Shown here: piece by piece, positions 59,201 through 64,000 of the stretch
How the letters are laid out: every line of letters begins with the position of its first letter
Position numbering within the stretch: position 1 is the first letter of the stretch
DNA from: Amoebophrya sp. A120
Taxonomy: Eukaryota > Sar > Dinophyceae > Syndiniales > Amoebophryaceae
Assembly: GCA_905178155.1 (NCBI GenBank)
Contig: CAJINV010000006.1
Coordinates: 1,737,876-1,801,875 of the forward strand
DNA length: 64,000 nt
Reading direction: 5' to 3'
The notes under the pieces: generated by a model
The model's database searches: none
Told to the model about the DNA's origin: nothing
Seen by the model: only the letters and a program-made list of their open reading frames with translations
Program-made: the position numbers and the translations under genes

Positions 59201-60361
59201 TACGAAACAAACGATACACCATGGACCCAGATATGAATCGCAAAAGCATCGTACAACTATTAGTATTTGCATTACAAATTAGCTCAGCATGGCAAATGGA
59301 ATTTGTCATGCTGTTTTACCTTGGGATGGAGATTTGTAATGCATAACTGCAAGAATTACTACGAGTGCGATACTTTTGCAGAGGATACCAGAGTCCTGTC
59401 TACAAATGGGGCATTCAGTGTTCAAGGAAATGGAGGACGCGTATTACGATTTCGCGAGGCTGCAGTCCGGGCACCAGGGGTCCGGCCGCATGTTCGCGTG
59501 GGACGCGGTAGATAAAAGGGCGTACCACGGAGGCATAAGAGATGTTCGCGGCATGCGGTGGCATGAAAACAATACGAAGGTGACCATGGAGCAGTGCCGC
59601 ATGCCGGTCGTCATGGTAACGAAGCACATGGGCGATCAGGAAGCTAGCTCCTTTGACGTGTCTCCCATGAAGCCTGCCTGCCGGTATGCGAAGAAAAAGC
59701 TGTTTCACGGTTTTTACACATTGTGTTGCAGGCATCGCAAGACAGACAAGTTCTGTCATGCCGAAGAAGATGCTCAGGAGCCTAGAGTTTCATACGTGTT
59801 TATTTCCCTACCGATTTTTGCATTGCAAGTTTTCTCTGTCATGCAAGGCAAATGCAAATTTGTGATGCTGAGTTGTTCATTACAGATGTGTAACCTCTGC
59901 AACACTTTTCTCCTTTGATAGCCGGGTGCACATCGCCAGTAAGGATTTCGAAGATAAGGACCCGAACGACACAGATACGTACTTGCAGCAGTCGGAAGCC
60001 CTGGGCGTATCAACTGCAAATATGTCTGGGTCTGGAAGGGGACAAGTTTGCCATGCACATTTTCCATGATCCACGATGTCTGTTATGTATGCCCTAGCAT
60101 CACAGATTTTGTGAGCGCTTATCGATGCGCACCCCGCATGAGAAATGCCCGATCCACGTAGCCAAATTTGGCTGCTCTTGCTGCTCATGCAATACAGATT
60201 TTTTTAGCATCCACATGCAGCATCACAAGTTGCACTGTTCCAGACCCAGACATTTTTGCAATGCATAGCGCGCCCTTCACGACGAGACAAACAACGGAAC
60301 CGAGGGTGTGGAGGGCATCCCAGAGGACGGGGCGGACCTACCGGAAGGAGTCTCGGTCTGA
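38201..60361 (+). CDS. Gene 7: cysteine-rich PAN-like protein, about 2138 residues, 60 exons
   Basis: ATG at 38201 (MPGAVSLEHLHLTSVSTSFT), stop TGA at 60359-60361. Exons are the gaps between the introner entries, less one TSD copy each; they sum to 6418 nt. One base too many falls in exon 52805-52863 and I could not resolve it by eye. Every other joint keeps frame. The protein is rich in Cys, Trp, Tyr and Asn. Two stretches resemble PAN/Apple modules: SEFECSKKCCGNRFCKSFSY near residue 915, and EECAVQCDKQTNCESFDFFK near 1375 followed by a downstream NCHLYSKN. The largest exon (57626-58510) encodes a 295-residue Cys/Pro/Trp block. PAN modules bind protein or carbohydrate outside cells, so a secreted or surface role is likely, although no signal peptide is visible and the true 5' end may lie elsewhere. 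Only about 29% of the gene is coding. Confidence 0.8.
38237..38395 (+). mobile_element. Introner, family A
   Basis: TSD ACTTG / ACTTA, 4 of 5. Confidence 0.88.
38446..38671. mobile_element. Introner, family F
   Basis: TSD ATGTG / ATGTG. Confidence 0.93.
38756..40018 (+). repeat. 35-bp exon repeat flanking a 1.2-kb insert
   Basis: AACATGATCAGAACAACACC and the next 15 bases occur at 38756-38790 and 39984-40018. Keeping one copy joins NNTGRSSF to RWLTTNF in frame. Confidence 0.9.
38797..39983. mobile_element. Large introner-like element with GC-rich cargo C
   Basis: Near-terminal inverted repeats GTTAGCAT...GGTGAATTTG (from 38813) and their complement (to 39976) enclose about 1.1 kb of GC-rich sequence. 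The flanks can also be read as TSD GGTGT / GGTGG at 38792 and 40020. The 186-codon frame inside (39415-39975) has no recognisable domain and is probably chance. Confidence 0.75.
40358..40505 (+). mobile_element. Introner, family A
   Basis: TSD TGGCC / TCGCC, 4 of 5. Confidence 0.88.
40579..40733 (+). mobile_element. Introner, family A
   Basis: TSD TTGGT / TTGGA, 4 of 5. Confidence 0.88.
40995..41127 (+). mobile_element. Introner, family A
   Basis: TSD GGCAG / GTCCG, 3 of 5; 133 bp, right end eroded. Confidence 0.8.
41213..41380. mobile_element. Introner, family I
   Basis: TSD GTGAC / GTGAC. Confidence 0.9.
41433..41686. mobile_element. Introner, family B
   Basis: TSD TCTCT / TCTCT. Confidence 0.92.
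41743..41964. mobile_element. Introner, family D
   Basis: TSD TCAGC / GCAGC, 4 of 5. Confidence 0.88.
42009..42152 (-). mobile_element. Introner, family A
   Basis: TSD GGTCG / GGTCG. Confidence 0.92.
42331..42583. mobile_element. Introner, family B
   Basis: TSD ATGGA / ATGGA. Confidence 0.93.
42836..43161. mobile_element. Introner, family C
   Basis: TSD CGATT / CGATG, 4 of 5; the left end is TAC. Confidence 0.86.
43226..43448. mobile_element. Introner, family J
   Basis: TSD ACCCG / ACCCG. Confidence 0.92.
43535..43749. mobile_element. Introner, family K
   Basis: TSD CGCAC / CGCAC. Confidence 0.92.
43855..44089. mobile_element. Introner, family D
   Basis: TSD GGAAA / GGAAA. A simple TAT-to-A joint would create a stop here. 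Confidence 0.93.
44151..44419. mobile_element. Introner, family B
   Basis: TSD ATGGC / ACGGC, 4 of 5. Confidence 0.87.
44495..44642 (-). mobile_element. Introner, family A
   Basis: TSD GGATG / GGATG. Confidence 0.93.
44703..44867 (+). mobile_element. Introner, family A
   Basis: TSD AATTC / AATTC. Confidence 0.92.
44999..45324. mobile_element. Introner, family C
   Basis: TSD CACCA / CGCCA, 4 of 5. Confidence 0.87.
45372..45694. mobile_element. Introner, family C
   Basis: TSD AATCC / AATCC. Confidence 0.93.
45778..46116. mobile_element. Introner, family C
   Basis: TSD CCCGG / CCCGG; the third C element in a row. Confidence 0.92.
46279..46423 (+). mobile_element. Introner, family A
   Basis: TSD CGGAG / CGGAG. 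Confidence 0.93.
46469..46690. mobile_element. Introner, family K
   Basis: TSD AAAAT / GAAAT, 4 of 5. Confidence 0.86.
46728..46975 (+). other. GT-AG intron, the only one in gene 7
   Basis: Donor GTATAGTG after GDTEM and acceptor CACCTACAG before YDLQHFRPG, phase 0. Reading through meets a stop at once. Confidence 0.8.
47213..47478. mobile_element. Introner, family B
   Basis: TSD AGCCG / AGCCG. Confidence 0.92.
47605..48581. mobile_element. Introner, family D, with nested 0.75-kb cargo D
   Basis: TSD GGAGT / CGAGT, 4 of 5. Both D termini are present, but the interior from about 47640 to 48390 is foreign to other D copies and contains a 13-bp minisatellite. Excision joins MSE to FECSKKC. 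Confidence 0.87.
47691..47846 (+). repeat. 13-bp minisatellite, 12 copies
   Basis: GACAGGTGACCTT repeats at 13-bp spacing; the later copies are more diverged. Confidence 0.92.
48672..48934. mobile_element. Introner, family B
   Basis: TSD TGCTT / CGCTT, 4 of 5. Confidence 0.88.
48982..49131 (+). mobile_element. Introner, family A
   Basis: TSD AAAGC / AAAGC. Confidence 0.92.
49293..49626. mobile_element. Introner, family B, enlarged
   Basis: TSD GGAGA / GGAGA; 334 bp. GACAGAAAAATGGG occurs twice inside (about 49436 and 49512), bounding the extra sequence. Confidence 0.92.
49706..49934. mobile_element. Introner, family D
   Basis: TSD GTCCA / CTCCA, 4 of 5. Confidence 0.88.
49994..50300. mobile_element. 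Introner, family G
   Basis: TSD GAGGA / GAGGA; ends are TAC and ATG. Confidence 0.88.
50433..50582. mobile_element. Introner, family I
   Basis: TSD GTGGA / GTGGA. Confidence 0.92.
50659..50915. mobile_element. Introner, family B
   Basis: TSD AGAGT / AGAGT. Confidence 0.92.
50978..51127 (+). mobile_element. Introner, family A
   Basis: TSD CGGCC / CGGGC, 4 of 5. Confidence 0.88.
51193..51520. mobile_element. Introner, family C
   Basis: TSD CAAAT / CAAAT. Confidence 0.92.
51643..51857. mobile_element. Introner, family K
   Basis: TSD GGTCC / GGTGC, 4 of 5. Confidence 0.87.
51921..52241. mobile_element. Introner, family C
   Basis: TSD ATGTT / ATGTT. Confidence 0.92.
52318..52468 (-). mobile_element. 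Introner, family A
   Basis: TSD CAAGA / CAAGA. Confidence 0.93.
52575..52799. mobile_element. Introner, family D
   Basis: TSD ACATC / ATATC, 4 of 5. Confidence 0.87.
52864..53176. mobile_element. Introner, family G
   Basis: TSD CCCGG / CCCGG. Confidence 0.9.
53233..53398 (+). mobile_element. Introner, family A (divergent)
   Basis: TSD GAAGA / GAAGG, 4 of 5; the left end is TAC. Confidence 0.85.
53463..53710. mobile_element. Introner, family B-like, eroded
   Basis: TSD CTACC / CTACC. Confidence 0.87.
53816..54086. mobile_element. Introner, family B
   Basis: TSD GCGGT / CCGGT, 4 of 5. Confidence 0.87.
54149..54316 (-). mobile_element. Introner, family A
   Basis: TSD GTGTG / GTGTG. Confidence 0.91.
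54450..54596. mobile_element. Introner, family B, shortened
   Basis: TSD ACAGG / ACAGG; 147 bp. Confidence 0.9.
54670..54880. mobile_element. Introner, family L
   Basis: TSD GAAAA / GAAAA. Confidence 0.91.
54944..55152. mobile_element. Introner, family F
   Basis: TSD GAATT / GAATT; the left end is TAG, which would be an in-frame stop if retained. Confidence 0.9.
55228..55381 (+). mobile_element. Introner, family A
   Basis: TSD GTGCG / GTGCG. Confidence 0.92.
55454..55753. mobile_element. Introner, family C
   Basis: TSD CAGGA / CAAGA, 4 of 5. Confidence 0.87.
55922..56265. mobile_element. Introner, family B, enlarged
   Basis: TSD GGCGG / GGGGG, 4 of 5; 344 bp, with an internal perfect hairpin at 55986-56020. 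Confidence 0.86.
56304..56556. mobile_element. Introner, family B
   Basis: TSD GCACG / GCACG. Confidence 0.92.
56614..57041. mobile_element. Introner, family G, enlarged
   Basis: TSD AGCCA / AACCA, 4 of 5; 428 bp. The left end is partly duplicated: ACCCCAGAGTCAAGAT recurs about 140 bp downstream. Confidence 0.85.
57121..57336. mobile_element. Introner, family I
   Basis: TSD ACATG / ACATG. Confidence 0.9.
57468..57620. mobile_element. Introner, family I
   Basis: TSD GAATC / GAATT, 4 of 5; the left end is TAC. Confidence 0.86.
58511..58827. mobile_element. Introner, family C
   Basis: TSD GGAAG / GAAAG, 4 of 5. Confidence 0.88.
58892..59202. mobile_element. Introner, family E
   Basis: TSD CGAAA / CGAAA. 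A 24-nt exon follows. Confidence 0.93.
59232..59387 (+). mobile_element. Introner, family A
   Basis: TSD CCAGA / CCAGA. Confidence 0.93.
59685..59920. mobile_element. Introner, family N
   Basis: TSD GCCGG / GCCGG. Terminal repeats are F-like but distinct. Confidence 0.9.
60008..60267. mobile_element. Introner, family B
   Basis: TSD GGGCG / GCGCG, 4 of 5. A plain TAT-to-A joint would give a stop; TSD removal gives ALGALHDETNNG. Confidence 0.88.
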
Positions 60362-61958
60362 GTTGGTCTTTATGCAGTTGTGCAAATGGAGCAATATGAA
60401 TATCCTCGTACCCCTACCTGTATACAACCCTGCAGAACATTTTTTTTTGGAACTCTGTTTTCATTTCGGAGCAAGTTCTCCAGTTTGCAAAGTCAAAATT
60501 TAGAGCTCTATTTTGGTACAGGTGACGTTTCTAGCACAAAAAAAAAATTCAGCTTAATTGTTTGCGTTTCGGAAGTAGACAAAAAAACTTACTAGCAAAA
60601 ATTTTCAGCAGAGCAGATGCAGAGCTTTATCCTCCATTTCATTGTAAATATTGACTAGATGATAAAATTGACGATGATTCATTTATTTTCGAGAAGTGTG
60701 TTTTATCCGTATTGAAGTTGTGCAAAGTACTATTTTGGATAGAAAAGAAGAACACTATTTTACGTTTTTCATTGTCTCGGCAGAATTAGTGATCCTTAAA
60801 GTTGTTGATGCAGAGAATACAGTGCGACGTTCACGTTGAAGATCTTGATGTACCTACTCCAATATAACTGTAGTGAGGTGCGACTTGAGCTTTGTTTCTA
60901 GTGCCGTAGTCATTGATTCCTAGAATTACTTGATCGACGCGGGCTGGGTGGATTTGGTTTGAGAATAGAGTGTACTTACTTACTATCAGAAGCTGCAAAT
61001 GTTGGCAGACTCAGCTTTGCTAAAACTCGATTAAGACGACACCAGAATTTTTAGTCCGTGGATGAGAAGTGTGGCTGAGATGGATACATCAATCAGGAAC
61101 TGATTTTGTGTCCCAAGAACTTGAACTTGTATTTGATTGGATCAAAGAAAAAGCTGTACCCAGAAAAGCAAAACGATTATTGATCAGGTGCACACAAGGC
61201 CCCCTTATGTTCTGCGGGCGATGCCGATGCCGATGCGGACGAGAAGAAGGACCTGTTGGCCTCAGTGTCAGTAGTACTAGTTAGTACGCTGGTGAAAAAA
61301 AATATTCTAAATTTCCTTTTCGTCGTCGTGTCTGTGTCTCTCTTATGTCTATTCGCTGCGTGGTGCGAGCCTTTATATTGCGGAATACAACGTCGGTGAA
61401 CAGGATGAAGATGAGTGGCCAGCTGATGGTTTTTTTCGGGTTTGATGATCGTTGGAGATGTGATGCTGCTCTTTGTCGCTGCTCAAGATGATCTGCTGGA
61501 AAAAAATGGAAACGGCACACAAGTGATGTTGGCTTTTTTCTGGTGAGGCTGAGAATGGCGTGGTGCTGGTGCCTGACCACCAGAACCTCGAGGAAGTAGA
61601 TGGATCTGCTTTATTCCCAACCTCTGCTAAACTCGTGTAGTAGAAGAACCTAGTTCATTATTCGGAAATGGTATCAGCATCAAGTTGTCGTTTTTTATAT
61701 CCCGATCCGATGTCCAAGCGTGCGCCGTCCCAGGATGTGAGCTTGTTCTACTCCGTGCTGTGGCGCATGATCTCTTCTGCATTTATGAAAAGAGAAATTC
61801 AAATTTTAGCATAAGTAGAGCGCGCCCTTTTAAAGGTAGTAGCTCTTCTTCATCTGGTGGTGTTCCGTATACAGAACTCGGAGGTAGAAGCTATGTGTGT
61901 AGTGATGTAAAAGTAAATACAAATAGCTATCGCGACCACGCGAAAAAATAAATTCGCC
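60362..61958. other. Intergenic, gene 7 to gene 8
   Basis: AT-rich, with no introner, repeat or convincing coding frame. Confidence 0.5.
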
Positions 61959-64000
61959 ATGCAAATAGACGAGATCGAGGAGGTGCCCTCCAGCGACGAG
62001 GACGAGCCGGAGGCAAATCCCTATGTACAACCTCCACCACAACAAGCTGCACTTCTTACTCACGGAACGCCGGGCCACTTCAGCTCGTCTGAGATCCCAA
62101 AAAGATCCTATCAAGATCCTGGCCGCTGGGCTACTTCGGCGCCCCGAAATTACGAATCAGGCCCAATGTTTTGGCCTTCGCTCTGCCTCCTTTGTATAGC
62201 AAATTTGCGCGGCCTTTTCTGGGCGTGTCGCATAGCTGCCGAGCTTTTCCTGGCCCCTCCCCCGCCTAGAATCTATGGATTTGGCGGCGCAAAAAAGTGG
62301 CCAAAAAAGTGTCCTCTGGACAGGATCTTGATCGGAACTTTATCGGATCTTGAACGGAACTTTTTAGGAACTTTTTTTTGGCCTCTGAAGCTTTCGCCAT
62401 ACCGCCGTGATTGGCGACTTTGAACATTGTTTGAACATTGGCCGGATCCTTTGTTCGGGGTTCAAGAAGTGGCCCTTCTCCCTTTGAAACACGGGCTGTT
62501 TCTTTGATTCAACAAATTCAGCGGCTTCGTTTCTTTTTGAATCAAAAAAAAAACTCGCTTTGGGCTAGTGCGCCGTCTTTTGCTGGACCATTTCCGACCT
62601 GGCCTTGTCCTCGGGCTCAGGTATATCTGGCCCATGGAGGCGAGATGGACCCTGCGGACGGGGGCAATTCCGTCCATTGCCGGGCCCCAGATTGTTCCGC
62701 GTCGCGCCAGGGCTTTTACAACCGCGCGACCACTCGCTCGCCTTTGTTGGGCGTGGTTATTCGTCACTCCCAGCAAGCTAGCGCCTGTGGCAACGCCCGC
62801 GGGGCGTCTGGCCCTTTCTCACATCTACCATACCTTCGTGTAACGCGCGTTACACGAGCGGTCTATGCTTCCCTTTCGTCGGCAGGCTGTCCCTGGAAGC
62901 TACAGAGGGGCGGACGCTCCGAATCTTTCCGACCCCTCCCCCTGGGGTGTCGGGGGTAATCTTTTCAGGATCTTCGTGGGTTCTCAGGGCGTCGTCTGTG
63001 GCCCGTCGTGCCGCCAGTAAACTTCGGAACAACAACTTTTCTACCCCAGCACAGCCCTTGCAGGATGAAAATAACAGCACCAGAGGACCTGCTCTTTCAC
63101 GACGACCACCGCATGATTTTTATCAGCCAATAAACCAACTACCAGGTCGTGGACCCCCGGTAGGAGGAGGAGGAGGAGCAGGAGGCGCTCATGCTCAACC
63201 CCCACACCACCACCTCCCGTCAGCGACTGCGTATGGCGCAGCGCCCGGGCGGCAACCGCGTGGTGGTGGACTGCAAGAACTGCAAGCGGCAGCAACAGCT
63301 TCTGGTGTAGGTTGCACTTCTACGAGTACAATAAGCGGTGGGCAGCATGTTGTGTTTTCCGCACTGCAGCAACCCCCGGCGCAAAAAGGCGCCTCTCTAT
63401 TCGGACCAAGTACACTTACACAAAGTACTAGAGGGCTACACCGGCACATGTTACCGCCGCCGCTGGTGCCGGCGGGGCAAGTGCAACCAGGCCTTCCTGG
63501 CGGTAACAGCACTAGCAGCACCGCGGAAGGAGCTAAAAAAAATTTCCAGGAAATTATACCTGGTGTAGTACTACAAGAACCCTCGTCAAGTTCTTTCCCT
63601 TTCTCTGGACCTTCGCAGATTAAACCCAGCTCTGCTTCTGCTGCTGTCGTGCAGCCAACTAGATTTGGAGGTAGTAGCGCCTCTAGTGGGGCTGGGTTTG
63701 GATCATTTGGTAATCATAATCCCGCTGTAAAAATAAAACAGCAGCCGTCAACGCCCGTCGCTCCATTCGGTGCCGCTTTTGGAGGACCTAGTGCAGCTGC
63801 TGCGCCGACGTCGTTCTTTGGGGGTTTCGGCAATTCAAGTAGAAATGCCACTGCTAGTGGAACAAACATAGCGGTGGGGAATGCGGCGGCGCCTTCCTTT
63901 GGCGCCGCAACACCGGGTATTAACAAGCAGGCAACTAGTTCAAGTGGAAGTGGTTTCATCTTGTCCGCACCACAAGCGCAACAGCAGTTCGGCAGCTTCG
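61959..64000 (+). CDS. Gene 8: FG-repeat nucleoporin-like protein, partial (3' end outside window)
   Basis: ATG at 61959 (MQIDEIEEVPSSDEDEPEAN) opens an acidic first exon. A second exon reads without stop from about 62990 to the window end, at least 333 codons. It is Gln, Gly, Ser, Pro and Ala rich and carries spaced FG motifs (SLFGPS, TRFGGSS, GFGSFG, APFGAAFGG, SFFGGFGN, PSFGAAT, QQFGSF), typical of the disordered FG nucleoporins that line the nuclear pore. The intervening segment (about 62085-62994) has stops in the needed frame. GT-AG splicing (CTC|GTCTGAG ... GTTCTCAG|GGCG) and removal of one copy of the 7-bp repeat TCGTCTG both restore the frame. Which FG nucleoporin it is cannot be told without the C-terminal domain. 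Confidence 0.75.
62090..62990. other. GC-rich insert E in the first intron of gene 8
   Basis: About 0.9 kb bounded by TCGTCTG on both sides. GGATCTTG/GGAACTTT units repeat near 62320-62375. Short frames inside are not convincing genes. Confidence 0.55.

Noticed and set aside
1622-60267. CRISPR-like array because of regularly recurring repeats
   Set aside because: The units are inverted-repeat elements of varied length and family separated by coding exons, not identical short repeats with spacers.

Overview
The window reads as nuclear DNA of a protist. Eight genes lie head to tail on the + strand. Their exons are cut by about 120 short elements with inverted terminal repeats and 5-bp target duplications. 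This is the pattern of introners: transposon-like elements that act as introns. Non-GT/AG introners of this kind are known from the parasitic dinoflagellate Amoebophrya (Syndiniales), which is my best guess at the source. That guess rests on architecture and the single gene orientation, not on a marker gene.

Layout. Gene 1 (1428-6233) is an unknown 734-residue protein. Gene 2 (7964-15163) is a coiled-coil protein of about 648 residues. Gene 3 (16941-18555) is a 135-residue unknown. Gene 4 (20466-28602) is a helical unknown interrupted by a rearranged GC-rich segment. Gene 5 (29638-31490) is a DUF2423/LLP-type nucleolar protein. Gene 6 (32447-37075) is a 1292-residue low-complexity protein. 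Gene 7 (38201-60361) is a cysteine-rich protein of about 2138 residues in 60 exons with PAN/Apple-like modules. Gene 8 (61959 to the window end) is an FG-repeat nucleoporin-like protein. The stretches between genes carry little I can assign.

The introners. Each starts TAT (rarely TAC) and ends ATA, and sits between two copies of a 5-bp host sequence. By hand count about 85 duplications are exact and nearly all others match at 4 of 5 positions. Removing one element plus one duplication copy restores the reading frame. Spliced lengths of genes 1, 3, 5 and 6 come to 2205, 408, 558 and 3879 nt, all multiples of three. I sorted the elements into families by a core of the left terminal repeat: A TGCAAAAGTATCGTACTCGT; B AATGTCTGGGTCTGGAA; C GGAAAAATCCCCCCTCCCC; D GAGTGCACAACTCCCCCTCC; E GAAGTGTCAGGATTGAAATC; F GAAAAAACTGTTTCACTGTG; G TAAAAACGTCCCCACCCC; H TGGCGTTCTCAACTGTTAC; I GGAAATTTCCCGTACACGTA; J AAAAACTGTCTCAGTCTCAA; K AAGAAAAAAACATTGT; L AAAAAAAGTTCGTCACG; M TTCAGGTGTTACAATCTCAA; N AAGAAAAAGCTGTTTCACGG. 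Family A occurs in both orientations. In its entries '+' means the CCTCAGCATGAG motif reads forward, and '-' the reverse. In introner entries 'TSD' gives the left / right 5-bp flank.

A second intron class with GT...AG ends occurs in genes 2, 4, 5, 7 and probably 8. Several longer GC-rich inserts (about 0.7-1.5 kb) also occur, some flanked by long direct repeats of host sequence (35-220 bp) or lodged inside an introner. These, together with the introners, are the most unusual content of the window.
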